DNA of 64,000 bases from Plasmopara viticola (taxonomy: Eukaryota; Oomycota; Peronosporomycetes; Peronosporales; Peronosporaceae), in contig MBPM02000131.1 of NCBI GenBank assembly GCA_001695595.3, forward strand, positions 62,001-126,000, given 5' to 3'. The notes under the pieces are model-generated. The model made no database searches. It saw only the letters and a program-made list of their open reading frames with translations, and was not told the DNA's origin. Made by a program: the position numbers and the translations under genes. Below, piece after piece: positions 12,480 to 25,992 of the stretch (position 1 is the stretch's first letter; each line of letters opens with the position of its first letter).

Positions 12480-15400
12480 GGGTGAGTATACGCTTTGTTG
12501 TGTCTCCCATGCATCTGTGCACGTCTTAAAAGATAGAAAGGATGTATTTGTCGTCGCACATCATCTGAGCACTTTGAAAAAGTGATTACATGCTTAGTTG
12601 TGACATTTTTCGTCTGTGCATCTTTAAGAGAAAAGAAAGGACGTACTTGCTGACGTACAGCGTCTCAGCGCTTAAATGAATTAAATATGCGCTTGGTTGT
12701 GACCCTACTGTGCTGTGAACGTCTAGATAGATCGAAAAGACAAAGCTATGGTGATACAATGTCTCAGCGCTTAAAGAGGGTGAGTATAAGCTTTGTTGTG
12801 TCTCCCATGCATCTGTGCACGTCTTAAAAGATAGAAAGGACGTATTTTTCGTCGCACATTATCTGAGCACTTTGGAAAAATGATTACATGCTTCGTTGTG
12901 TTCTTTTTTCGTCTGTGCACGTAAAAGAGAAAAGAAAGGACATACCTGCTGACGTATAGCGTCTCAGCCCTTAAAGAGGATGAGTATACGCTTCGTTGTG
13001 TGTCTAATGCTTCTGTGCACGTACTAAAAGATAGAAAGGACGTATTTGTCGTCGCACATAATCTGAGCACTTTGGAAAAGTAATTACATGCTTAGTTGTG
13101 GCCTTATTTCGTCTGTTGTTGTCAAAGAGAAAAGAAAGGAGGTTTCTGCTGACGTACAGCGTCTCAGCGCTTAAATGAACTGAAAATGCGCTTAGTTGTG
13201 GCCCTATTGCGTCTGTGAACGTCTGGATAGATCGAAAGGACGTAGCCATGGTCGTACAACGTCTCGGCTCTTAAAGAGGGTGAGTATACGCTTTGTTGTG
13301 TCTCCAATGCATTTGTGCACGTCTTAAAAGATAGAAAGGACGTATTTGTCGTCGCACATTATCTGAGCACTTTGGAAAAGTGATTACATGCTTCGTTGTG
13401 GCCTTTTTTCGTCTGTGCACGTCTAAGAGAAAAAAAGGACGTACCTGCTGACGTACAGCGTCTCAGCGCTAAAATGAATTGAATATGCGCTTGGTTGTGA
13501 CCCTATTGCGCCTGTGAACGTCTGGAAAGATTGAAAGGACAAAGCTATGGTGGTACAATGTCTCAGAGCTTAGAGAGGGTGAGTATACGCTTTCTTTGAA
13601 CTTTTATGCATCTGTGCACGATTTAAAAGATAGAAAGGACCGTCGCACATCATCCGAGCACTTTGAAAAAGTGATGACATGCTTAGTTGTGACCCTATTT
13701 CGTCTGTGCACGTTTAGGAAGATAGAAAGGACGTATCTGCTGACATAAAGCGTTCCCGCGCCTAAAATAATTGAAGATGCTCTTTTTTGTGACCCTATTG
13801 CGACTATGAACGTCTAGATAGATAGAAAAACGTAGCCATGGTCGTACAACGTCTCTTCGTTCAAGAGGGGTGAGTATACGCTTTGTTGTGTAATGCATCT
13901 GTGCAAGTCTTAAGAGATAAAAAGGGCGTATTTGTCGTCGCCCATTATTTAAGCACTTTGGAAAAGTAATCACATGCTAAGTTGTGGCCTCTTCGTCTGT
14001 GCACGTTTAAGAAGATAGAAAGGACGTATCTGCTGACATAAAGCGTTCCCGCGCTTAAATGAATTGAAGATGCTCTTTTTGTGACCCTATTGCGTCTATG
14101 ACCGTCTAGATAGATAGAAAAACGTAGCTATGGTGGTACAACGTCTCAGCGCTTAAAGAGGGTGAGTATACGCTTTGTTGTGTTTCCAATGCATCTGTGC
14201 ATGTCTTAAAAGATAGAAAGGGCGTATTTGTCGTCGCACATTATCTGAGCACTTTGAAAAAGTGATTACATGCTTAGTTGTGACCCTATTGCGTCTGTGC
14301 ACGTCTTAGAAGATAGAAAAAACGTATCTACTGACATTATGCGTTCCAGCGCCTAAATGAATTGAAGATGCTCTTTTTTGTGACCCTATTGCGAAAATGA
14401 ACGTCTAGATAGATAGAAAAACGTAGCCATGGTCGTATATATATTTAAGCACTTTGGAAAAGTAATTACATGCTAAGTTGTGGCCTCTTCGTCTGTGCAC
14501 GTTTAAGAAGATAGAAAGGACGTATCTGCTGACATAAAGCGTTCCCGCGCTTAAATGAATTGAAGATGCTCTTTTTGTGACCCTATTGCGTCTATGACCG
14601 TCTAGATAGATAGAAAAACGTAGCTATGGTGGTACAACGTCTCAGCGCTTAAAGAGGGTGAGTATACGCTTTGTTGTGTTTCCAATGCATCTGTGCATGT
14701 CTTAAAAGATAGAAAGGGCGTATTTGTCGTCGCACATTATCTGAGCACTTTGAAAAAGTGATTACATGCTTAGTTGTGACCCTATTGCGTCTGTGCACGT
14801 CTTAGAAGATAGAAAAAACGTATCTACTGACATTATGCGTTCCAGCGCCTAAATGAATTGAAGTTGCTCTTTCTTGTGACCCTATTGCGTCTGTGAATGT
14901 CTAGATAGATAAAAAAACGTAGCTATGGTGGTACAACGTCTCAGCGCTTAAAGAGGGTGTGTATACGCTTTGTTGTGTCTCCCATGCATCTGTGCACGTC
15001 TTAAAAGATAGAAAGGATGTATTTGTCGTCGCACATCATCTGAGCACTGATTACATGCTTAGTTGTGACATTTTTCGTCTGTGCATCTTTAAGAGAAAAG
15101 AAAGGACGTACTTGCTGACGTACAGCGTCTCAGCGCTTAAATGAATTAAATATGCGCTTGGTTGTGACCCTACTGTGCTGTGAACGTCTAGATAGATCGA
15201 AAAGACAAAGCTATGGTGATACAATGTCTCAGCGCTTAAAGAGGGTGAGTATAAGCTTTGTTGTGTCTCCCATGCATCTGTGCACGTCTTAAAAGATAGA
15301 AAGGACGTACTTTTCGTCGCACATTATCTGAGCACTTTGGAAAAATGATTACATGCTTCGTTGTGGTCTTTTTTCGTCTGTGCACGTAAAAGAGAAAAGA

Positions 15401-16735
15401 AAGGACATACCTGCTGACGTATAGCGTCTCAGCCCTTAAAGAGGATGAGTATACGCTTCGTTGTGTGTCTAATGCATCTGTGCACGTACTAAAAGATAGA
15501 AAGGACGTATTTGTCGTCGCACATAATCTGAGCACTTTGGAAAAGTAATTACATGCTCAGTTGTGGCCTTATTTCGTCTGTTGTTGTCTAAGAGAAAAGA
15601 AAGGAGGTTTTTGCTGACGTACAGCGTCTCAGCGCTTAAATGAACTGAAAATGCGCTTAGTTGTGGCCCTATTGCGTCTGTGAACGTCTGGATAGATCGA
15701 AAGGACGTAGCCATGGTCGTACAACGTCTCGGCTCTTAAAGAGGGTGAGTATACGCTTTGTTGTGTCTCCAATGCATCTGTGCACGTCTTAAAAGATAGA
15801 AAGGACGTATTTGTCGTCGCACATTATCTGACCACTTTGGAAAAGTGATTACATGCTTCGTTGTGGCCTTTTTTCGTCTGTGCACGTCTAAGAGAAAAAA
15901 AGGACGTACCTGCTGACGTACAGCGTCTCAGCGCTTAAATGAATTGAATATGCGCTTGGTTGTGACCCTATTGCGCCTGTGAACGTCTGGAAAGATTGAA
16001 AGGACAAAGCTATGGTGGTACAATGTCTCAGAGCTTAGAGAGGGTGAGTATACGCTTTCTTTGAACTTTTATGCATCTGTGCACGATTTAAAAGATAGAA
16101 AGGACCGTCGCACATCATCTGAGCACTTTGAAAAAGTGATGACATGCTTAGTTGTGACCCTATTGCGTCTGTGCACGTCTAAGAGAAAAGAAAGAACGTC
16201 CCTGCTGACGTACAGCGTCTCAGCGCTTAAATGAATTAAATATGCGCTTGGTTGTGACCCTACTGTGCGGTAAACGTCTAGATAGATCGAAAAGACAAAG
16301 CTATGGTGGTACAATGTCTCAGCGCTTAAAGAGGGTGTGTATACGCTTTGTTTGATCTCTTATGCATCTGTGTACGTCTTAAAAGATAGAAAGGACGTAT
16401 TTGTCGTCGCACATTATCTGAGCACTTTGGAAAAGTGATTACATGCTTAGTTGTGACCCTATTTCGTCTGCGCACGTTTAGGAAGATAGAAAGGACGTAT
16501 CTGCTGACATAAAGCGTTCCCGCACCTAAAATAATTGAAGATGCCCTTTTTTGTGACCCTATTGCGACTATGAACGTCTAGATAGATAGAAAAACGTAGC
16601 CATGGTCGTACAACGTCTCTGCGTTCAAGAGGGGTGAGTATACGCTTTGTTGTGTCTCCAATGCATCTGTGCACGTCTTAAAAGATAGAAAGGGCGTATT
16701 TGTCGTCGCCCATTATTTAAGCACTTTGGAAAAGT
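12480..16735 (+). repeat. Duplicated satellite block (offsets 2465 and 2764 bp)
   Basis: The stretch 12480-13695 recurs at about 14955-16160 with a constant offset of 2465 bp after a roughly 10-bp deletion near 15048. The following stretch 13696-13960 recurs at 16460-16735 with an offset of 2764 bp, which is 299 bp more. The second copy therefore holds one extra A-B-C trimer. Within the interval, 13947-14442 is itself tandemly duplicated (offset about 495 bp). Its junction near 14436 reads GGTCGTATATATATTTAAGC and does not fall at a monomer boundary. Confidence 0.8.
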
Positions 16736-19700
16736 CATTACATGCTTAGTTGTGGCCTTATTTCGTCTGTGCACGTCTAAGAAGATAAAAAGGACGTATC
16801 TGCTGAACCTAAAGCGTTCCAGCGCCTTAATGAATTGAGGATGCTCTTTCTTGTGACCCTATTGCGTCTGTGAACGTCTCGGAAGATCGAATACACGTAG
16901 CTATGGTCGTATAACGTCTCAGCCCTTAAAGAGGGTGAGTATATGCTTTGTTGTGTCTCTTATGCATCTGTGCACTTCGTAAGAGCTAGAAAGGACGTAT
17001 ATGTCGTCGCACATCATCTGAGCACTTTTGTAAAGTGATTTCATGCTTAGTTGTGACCCTATTGTGTCTTTGTACGTCCAAGAGGATAGAAAGGACGTTT
17101 CTGCTGACGTACAGCGTCTCAGCGTTTAAATGATTTGAAAATACGCTTAGTTGTGACCTTATTGCGTCTGTGAACATCTCGATAGACCAAAAAGACGTAG
17201 CTATGGTCGTACAACGTCTCAGCCCTAAAGAGGGTGAGTATACGCTTTGTTGTGTCTCTAATGCATCTGTGCACTTCGAAAGAGCTAGAAAGGACGTATG
17301 TGTTCTCGCACATCATCCGAGCACTTTTGTAAAGTTTTTACATGCTTAGTTGTGACCCTATTGCGTCTTTACACGTCTATGAGGATAGAAAGGACGTATC
17401 TGCCGACGTACAGCGTCTCAGCGCTTTAATGATTTAAATTATCGCTTAGTTGTGACCCTATTGCGTCTGTGAACATCTCGATGGATCAAAAAGACGAAGC
17501 TACGGTCGTACAACGTCTCAGCCCTTGACGAGGGAGAGTATATGCTTTGTTGTGTCTCTAATGCATCTGTGCACTTCGTAAGAGCATGAAAGAACGTATC
17601 TGTCGTCGCACATCATCTGATCACTTTTGTAAAGTGATTACATGCTTAGTTGTGACCCTATTGCGTCTTTGCACGTCCAAGAGGATAGAAAGGACGGTTC
17701 TGCAGACGTACAGCATCTCAGCGCTAAATGATTTAAAATACGCTCAGTTGTGACCTTATTGCGTCTGTGAACATCTCGATGGATCAAAAAGACGAAACTC
17801 TGGTCGTATAACGTCTCAGCCCTTAAAGAGGGAGAGTATATGCTTTGTTGTGTCTCTAATTCATCTGTGCACTTCGTGAGAGCTAGAAAGGACGTACATG
17901 TCGTCGCACGTCATCTGAGCTTTTTTGTAAAGTGATTACATGCTTAGTTGTGACCCTATTGCGTCTTTACACGTCAAAGAGGATAGAAAGGACGGTTTTG
18001 CCCACGTACAGCGTCTCAGCGCTTAAATGATTTGAAAATACGCTCAGTTGTGAGTCTACTGCGTCTGTGATCATCTAGATAGATCAAAAAGACGTAGCTA
18101 TGGTCATACAACGTTTCAGCCCTTAGAGAGGGTGAGTATATGCTTTGTTGTGTCTCTAATGCATCTGTGCACGTCGTAAGGGCTAGAAAAGACGTATTTG
18201 TCGTCCCACATCATCTGTAATCACTTTAGAAAAGTGCTTACATGCTTAGTTGGGACCCTATTGCGTCTTTGCACGTCCAAAAGGATAGAAAGGACGTATC
18301 TGCTGCATCGTAAAGCGTTCCAGCGCCTTAATGAATTGAGGATGCTCTTTCTTGTGACCCTATTGCGTCTTTGAACGTCTAGGAAGATGAAAACACGTAG
18401 CGATGGTCGTATAACGTCTCAGCCCTTAAAGAGGGTGAGTATATGCTTGGTTGTGTCTCTTATGCATCTGTGCACTTCGTAAGAGCTAGAAAGGACGTAT
18501 ATGTCGTCGCACATCATCTGAGCACTTTTGTAAAGTGACTACATGCTTAGTTGTGACCTCATTGCGTCTTTGCACGTACAAGAGGATAGAAAGGACGTTT
18601 CTGCTGACGTACAGCGTCTCAGCGTTTAAATGATTTGAAAATACGCTTAGTTGTGACCTTATTGCGTCTGTGAACAACTAGATCGATCAAAAAGACGAAG
18701 CTACAGTCGTACAACGTCTCAGTCTTTAAAGAGGGTGAGTATATGCTTTGTTGTGTCTCTAATGCATCTGTGCACTTCGTAAGAGCTAGAAAGGACGTAT
18801 CTGTCGTCGCATCAGTTGTGAGCCTATTGCGTCTGTGAATATCTGGATAGACCAAAAAGACGTAGCTATGGTCGTACAACGTCTCAGCCCTAAAGAGGGT
18901 AAGTATATGCTTTGTTGTGTCTCTAATGCATCTGTGCACGTCGTAAGAGCTCGAAAGGACGTATCTGTCGCCCCACATTATCTGAGCACTATTGTAAAGT
19001 TATTACATGCTAAGTTGTGACCCTATTGCGTTTGTGCACGTCCAAGAGGATAGAAAGGACGTTTCCGCTGACGTACAGCGTCTCAGCGCTTAAATGATTT
19101 GAATATACATATAGTTGTGACACTAATGCGTCTGTGAACATCTCGATAGATCAAAAGATGAAGCTACGGTCGTACAACGTCTCAGTCTTTAAAGAGGGTG
19201 AGTATATGCTTTGTTGTGTCTTTAATGCATCTGTGCACTTCGTAAGAGCTAGAAAGGACGTATCTGGCGTCGCACATCATCTGAACACTTTTGTAAAGTG
19301 ACTACATGCTTCGTTGTGACCCTATTGCGTCTGTGAACATCTAGATAGACCACATAAACGTAGCTATGGTTGTACAACGTCTCAGCCTTGGGTATGTATA
19401 CGCTTTGTTGTGTCTCTAATGCATCTGTGCACATCGTAAGAGTTAGAAAAGACGTATTTGTTGTCGGACATCATCTGAGCACTTTTGTAAAGTGATTACA
19501 TGCTTAGTTGTGACCCATTTGCGTCTGCGCACGTCAAAGAGGACGTATCTGCAGACTTACAGCATCTCAGCGCTTTAATGATTTGAAAATACGCTTGGAT
19601 GTGAGCCTATTGCGTCTGTGAATATCTGGATAGACCAAAAAGACGTAGCTATGGTCGTACAACGTCTCAGCCCTAAAGAGGGTAAGTATATGCTTTGTTG

Positions 19701-20439
19701 TGTCTCTAATGCAACTGTGCACGTCGTAAGAGCTCGAAAGGACGTATCTGTCGTCCCACATTATCTGAGCACTATTGTAAAGTTATTACAGGCTAAGTTG
19801 TGACCCTATTGCGTCTTTGCACGTCTATGAGGATAGAAAGGACGTTTCTGCTGACGTACAGCGTCTCAGCGCTTAAATGATTTGAATATACATATAGTTG
19901 TGACCCTATTGCGTCTGTGAACATCTCGATGGATCAAAATGACGAAGCTACGGTCGTACAACGTCTCAGCCCTTAAGGAGTGTGAGTATGTGCATTGTTG
20001 TCTCTAATGCATCTGTGCACTTTGTAAGAGCTAGAAAAGACGTATCTGTCGTCGCACATCATCTGATCACTTTTGTAAAGTGATTACATGCTTAGTTGTG
20101 ACCCTATTGCGTCTTTGCACGCCCAAGAGGATAGAAAGGACGTATCTGCCGACGTACAGCGTGTCAGCGCTTAAATAAATTGAATATGCGCTTAGTTGTG
20201 ACCCTATAGCGTCTGTGAACGTCTAGTTACATTGAAAGGACGTAGCTATGGTCGTACAGCGTCTCCGCTGTTTCAGAGGATGAGTATACGCTTTGTGGTG
20301 TCTCTTATGCATCTGTGCACGTCGTAAGTGCTAGAAAGGACGTATTTGTTGTCACACATCATCTGAGCACTTTTGTAATGTGATTACATGCTTAGTTGTG
20401 ACCTTATTGCGTCTTTGCACGTCCAAGAGGTTACTAAGG

Positions 20440-22760
20440 ACGTTTCTGCTAACGTACAGCGTCTCAGCGCTTAAATGATTCGAAGATACGCTTTGTTGTA
20501 AGCCTATTGCGTCTGTGAAAATCTAGAGAGATCAAAAAGACGTAGCTATGGATGTACAGCGTCTCAGCCCTTAATGAGGGTGAGTATATTCTTTGTTGTG
20601 TCTTAATGCATCTGTGCACTTCGTAAGAGCTAGAATGGACGTATCTGTCGTCGCACATCATCTGAGCACTTTGTGAAGTGATTACATGCTTAGTTGTGAC
20701 CTTATTGCGTCTTTGCACGTCAAAGAGGTTAGTTAGGACGTTTCTGCTAACGTAGAGCGTCTCAGCGCTTAAATGATTCGAAGATACGCTTAGTTGTAAG
20801 CCTATTGCGTCTGTGAAAATCTAGAGAGATCAAAAAGACGTAGCTATGGTTGTACAGCGTCTCAGCCCTTAATGAGGGTGAGTATATTCTTTGTTGTGTC
20901 TTAATGCATCTGTGCACTTCGTAAGAGCTAGAATGGACGTATCTGTCGTCGCACATCATCTGAGCACTTTTGTGAAGTGATTACATTCTTAGTTGGGACC
21001 GCATTGCGTCTTTGCACGTCCAAGAGGTTAGAAGAAACATTTCTACTGACGTACAGCGTCTCAGCGCCTAGATGATTTGTTTATGCACTTAGTTGTGACC
21101 CTATTGCGTCTGTGAACGTCCAGTTACATCGAAAGGACGTAGCTATGGTCGTACAGCATCTCCGCTGTTTCGGAGGATTAGTATACGCTTTGTTGTGTCT
21201 TTAATGCATCTGTGCACGTCGTCAGAGCTAGAATGGACGTATCTGTCGTCACACATCATGTGAGCATTTTTGTAAAGTGATTACATGCTTAGTTGTGACC
21301 CTATTGCGTCTTCGCACGTCCAAGAGGTTAGAAAGGACGTTTCTGCTGATGTACAGCGTCTCAGCGCTTAAATGTATGAATATACATTTAGTTATGACCC
21401 TATTGCGTCTGTGAACATCTAGATAGACCAAAAAGACGCAGCTACGGTTGTACAGCGTCTCAGCCCTGAAAGAGGGTGATTATATTCTTTGTTGTGTCTT
21501 AATGCATCTGTGCACTTCGTAAGAGCTAGAAAGGACGTACATGTCGTCGCACATCATCTGAGCACTTTTGTAAAGTGACTACATGCTTAGTTGTGACCCT
21601 ATTGCGTCTTTGAACGTCCAAGAGGATAGAAAGGACGTAACTGCTGACGTACAGCGTCTCAGCGCTTAAATGATTTAAATATACGCTTAGTTGTGAGCCT
21701 ATTGCGTCTGTGAACATCTCGATAGATCAAAAAGACGTAGCTACGGTCGTACAACGTCTCAGCCCTTAAAGAGGGCAAGTATATGCTTTTTTGTGTGTCT
21801 AATGCATCTGTGCACTTCGTAAGAGCTAGAAAGGAGATATTTGTCGTCGCACATCATCCGAGCACTTTTGTAAAGTAATTTCATGCTTAGTTGGGACCCT
21901 CTTGCGTCTTTGCACGTCCAAGAGGATAGAAAGGACGTATCTGCCGACGTACAGCGTCTCAGCGCTTAAATGAATTGAATATGCGCTTAGTTGTGACCCT
22001 ATTGCGTCTGTGAACATCTAGTTACATCGAAAGGACGTAGCTATGGTCGTAAAGCGTCTCCGCTGTTTCAGAGGATGAGTATACGCTTTGTTGTGTCTCT
22101 AATGCATCTGTGCACGTCGTAAGAGCTAGAATGGACGTATCTGTCGTCACACATTATCTGAGCACTTTTGTAATGTGATTACATGCTTAGTTGTGACCTT
22201 ATTGCGTCTTTGCACGTCCAAGAGGTTAGTAAGGACGGTTCTGCTAACGTACAGCGTCTCAGCGCTTAAATGATTCGAAGATACGCTTAGTTGTAAGCCT
22301 ATTGCGTCTGTGAAACCTAGAGAGATCAAAAAGACGTAGCTATGGTTGTACAGCGTCTCAGCCCTTAATGAGGGTGAGTATACTCTTTGTTGTGTCTTAA
22401 TGCATCTGTGCACTTCGTAAGAGCTAGAATGGACGTATCTGTCGTCGCACATCATCTGAGCACTTTTGTGAAGTGATTACATTCTTAGTTGGGACCCCAT
22501 TGCGTCTTTGCACGTCCAAGAGGTTAGAAAGGACATTTCTACTGACGTACACCGTCTCAGCGCCTAGATGATTTGAATATGCGCTTAGTTGTGACGCTAT
22601 TGCGTCTGTGAACGTCTAGATTGATCGAAAGGACGTAGCTATGGTCGTACAGCATCTCCGCTGTTTCGGAGGATTAGTATACGCTTTGTTGTATCTTTAA
22701 TGCATCTGTGCAAGTCGTAAGAGCTAGAATGGACGTATCTGTCGTCACACATCATCTGAG
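20440..22760 (+). repeat. Local 298-bp tandem duplication and 1.5-kb dispersed copy
   Basis: One trimer unit beginning near 20440 is followed by a near-identical unit 298 bp later, marked by GCGCTTAAATGATTCGAAGA at both places. The same variant unit, including the following trimer with the CGCTGTTTC(A/G)GAGGAT variant of type A, reappears about 1.5 kb downstream near 22258. The spacing corresponds to five trimers. This is satellite sequence without coding content. Confidence 0.72.
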
Positions 22761-24180
22761 CACTTTTGTAAAGTGATTACATGCTTAGTTGTGACCCTAT
22801 TGCGTCTTTGCACGTCCAATAGGTTAGTAAGGACGTTTCAGCTGACGTACAGCATCTCAACGCTCAAATAAATTGAATAGGTGCCTATTCGTGACCCTAT
22901 TGCGTCTGTGAAAGTCTACATAGAATAAAATGACGTAGCTATGGTCATACAGCGTCTCAGGCCTTTCAGAGGGTGAGTATACGCTTTGTTGTGCCTCTAA
23001 TGCATCTGCGCATGTCTTTAGAGATAGAAAGGACGTATCGGTCGTCGCACATCATCTGAGCACTTTAAAAAGGTGATTACATGCTTAGTTGTGGCCCTAT
23101 TGTGTCTGTGCACGTCTTAGATGAAAAAAAAGACGTACCTGCTGACGTTAAGCGTCTCAGCGATTAAATGGATTGAATATGCGCTTAGTTGTGAAACTAT
23201 TGCGTCTGTGGACGTCTCGATAGATTGAAAGGACGTAGCTATGGTCGTAAGACGTCTCAGTGCTCAATGAGAGTGAGTATACGCTTCATTATGTCTCTAA
23301 TGCATCTGTGCCCGTCTTAAGAGATAGAAAGGACGTATCTGTCGTCGAACATCATCTGAGCACTTTAGAAAGATACTTCCATGCTTAAATGTGGCTCTAT
23401 TGCGTCTGTGCACGTCTTTAAGGATAGAAAAGACGTATTTGCTAATGTTCAGCGTCTCAGCGCTAAGACGAAATGAATATGCGCTTAGTTGTGACCCCAT
23501 TGCGTCTGTGAACGTCAAAATAGATTGAAAGGACGTAGCTATGGTCGTAAAACGTCTCTGCGCTTTAAGAGGGTGAGCACGCTTTGTTGTGTCTCTAATG
23601 CATATGTGCACGTCTAAAAAGATAGAAAGGACGTATACGTCGTCGCACATTATCTGAGCACTTTAGAAAATTGATTACATGCTTTGTCGTGAACCTATTG
23701 CGTCTGTGAGCGTCAAGATATATTGAAAGGACGTAGCTATGGTCGTAAAACGTCTCAGCGCTTAAAGAGGGTGAGTGTAAGCTATTTCGTGTCATTAATG
23801 CATAAGTGCACGTCGTAAAAGACAGAAAAGACGTATCTGTCGTCGCACATCATCTGAGCCCTTTAGATAAGTGATTACATGCTTAGTTGTGGCCCTATTG
23901 CGTCTGTGCACGTCTTTAAGGATAGAAAAGTCGTATTTGGTGACGTTTAGCGTCTCAGCGCTAAGACGAATTGAATATACGCTTAGTTGTGACCCTATTG
24001 CGTCTGTGAACGTCAAGATAGATTGAAAGGACGTAGCTATGGTCGTAAAACGTCTCAGCGCTTAAAGAGGGGGAGTGTAAGCTATTTCGTGTCTCTAATG
24101 CATAAGTGCACATCGTAAGAGAAAGAAAGGACGTATCAGTCGACGCACATCATCTGAGCACTTTGGAAAGGTGATTACAT

Positions 24181-25992
24181 CGATAATCAGCTGCGAGCTA
24201 ATCGAGGGGCGGTACATACCGGGACTGCGGATCACTTTGGTACTAAAATGCTAAAATACCGATAGGGTGTTGCTATTCTTCTATAGCTTTCAATTCAAGG
24301 AGAGCTCAACTTTATTAAATGGCCTGATACAAAAAGATTCTGACTGAATGCATCTATGCACGTCTTAAGAGATAGAAAGAACGTATCTGTCGTCGAACAC
24401 CATCTGAGCACTTTAAAAAGATAATTCCATGCTTAGTTGTGGCTTTGTTGCGTCTGTGCACGTCTAAAAGGATAGAAAGGACGTATTTGCTGACGTTCGG
24501 CGTCTCAGCGCTAAGACGAATTGAATATACAGTTAGTTGTGACCCTATTGCGTCTGTGAACGTCAAGATAGATTGAAAGGACGTAGCTATGGTCGTAAAA
24601 CGTCTCAGTGCTTAAAGAGGGTAAGTACGCTTTGTTGTGTCTCTAATGCATAAGTGCACGTCGTAAGAGACAGAAAGGACGTATCTGTCGTCGCACATCA
24701 TCTGAGCACTTTGGAAAGGTGATTACATTAATTATTAGCTGCGAGCTAGTCGAGGGGCGGTACATTCCGGGACTGCGGATCACTTCGGTGCTAAAATGCT
24801 TAAATACCAATAGGGTGTTGCTAGTCTCCTATGGCTTTCTGTTTAAGGAGAGCTCAACTTTATGAAATGGCCTGATACGACAAGATTCTGACTGAATGCA
24901 TCTATGCACGTCTTAAGAGATAGAAAGGACGTATCTGTCGTCGAACATAACCTGAGCACTTTAGAAAGATAATTCCATGCTTAGTTGTGGCCCTATTGCG
25001 TCTGTGCACGTCTTTGAGGATAGAAAAGACGTATTTGCTGACGTTCAGCGTCTCAGCGCTAAGACGAATTGAAAATGCGCTTAGTTGTGACCCTATTGCG
25101 TCTGTGAACGTCAAGATAGATTGAAAGGACGTAGCTATCGTCGTAAAACGTCTCAGCGCTTTACGAGGGTGAGCACGCTTTGGTCTGTCTCTAATGCATA
25201 TGTGCACGTCGTAAGAGACAGAAAGGACGTATCTGTCGTCGCACATCATCTGAGCACTTTGGTAAGGTGATTACATCAATTATCAGCTGCGAGCTAATCG
25301 AGGGGCGGTACATACCGGGACTACGGATCGCTTCGGTTCTAAAATGCTTAAATACCGATAGGGTGTTGCTATTCTCTTATGGCTTTCTATTTAAGGAGAG
25401 CTCAACTTTATTAAATGGCCTGATACAACAAGATTCTGACTGAATGCTTCTATGCACGTCTTAAAAGATAGAAAGAGCGTATCTGTCGTCGAACATCACC
25501 TGAGCACTTTAGAAAGATAACTCCATGCTTAGTTGTGGCCCTATTGCGTCTGTGCACGTCTTTAAGGATAGAAAGGATGTATTTGCTGACATTCGGCGTC
25601 CCAGCGCTAAGACGAATTGAATATGCGCTTTGTTGTGACCCTATTGCGTCTGTGAACGTCAAGATAGATTGAAAATACGTAGCTATGGTCGTAAAACGTC
25701 TCAGCGCTTAAAGAGGGGGAGTGTAAGCTATTTCGTGTCTCTAATGCATAAGTGCACGTCGTAAAAGAAAGAAAGGACGTATCTGTCGACGCACATCATC
25801 TGAGCACTTTGAAAAGGTGATTACATCGATTATCAGCTGCGAGCTAATCGAGAGGCGGTACATACCGGGACTACGGATCGCTTCGGTTCTAAAATGCTTG
25901 AATACCGATAGGGTGTTGCTATTCTCCTATGGCTTTCTATTTAAGGAGAGCTCAACTTTATGAAATGGCCTGATACAACAAGATTCTGACTG
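24181..25992 (+). repeat. 548-550 bp composite repeat, four copies, each with a 166-bp non-satellite insert
   Basis: A segment unlike any A, B or C monomer occurs four times, each exactly 166 bp: 24181-24346, 24729-24894, 25277-25442 and 25827-25992. Each begins near AGCTGCGAGCTA and ends GATTCTGACTG. On the left it follows a B monomer cut at GATTACAT; on the right a B monomer resumes at AATGCATCTATGCACG. Between inserts lie B-C-A-B monomers (about 382 bp). The insert was thus captured once and then amplified with its satellite surroundings. No open frame, tRNA or terminal inverted repeat is evident, and no target-site duplication is seen at the boundaries. Its origin is unknown. Confidence 0.9.

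Larger units (their letters stand above)
10832..24180 (+). repeat. 100-bp satellite, forward block with segmental duplications
   Basis: A, B and C monomers run forward again from the junction at about 10832. The trimer period of 298-300 bp holds throughout. Superimposed are several non-periodic duplications (12480-16735, 13947-14930, 18820-19900, 20440-22760) described as separate entries or findings. Monomers in 17-23 kb share family-specific variants, such as CGTAAGAGCTAGAAAGGACG in type B, that differ from those in 11-16 kb. The block is thus a series of locally homogenised subfamilies. No gene is seen. Confidence 0.9.

Noticed and set aside
24181..24346. The 166-bp insert as an intact transposon or tRNA-derived element
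   Set aside because: No terminal inverted repeats, target duplication, tRNA-like boxes or A-tail could be seen; it is kept as an unidentified segment.
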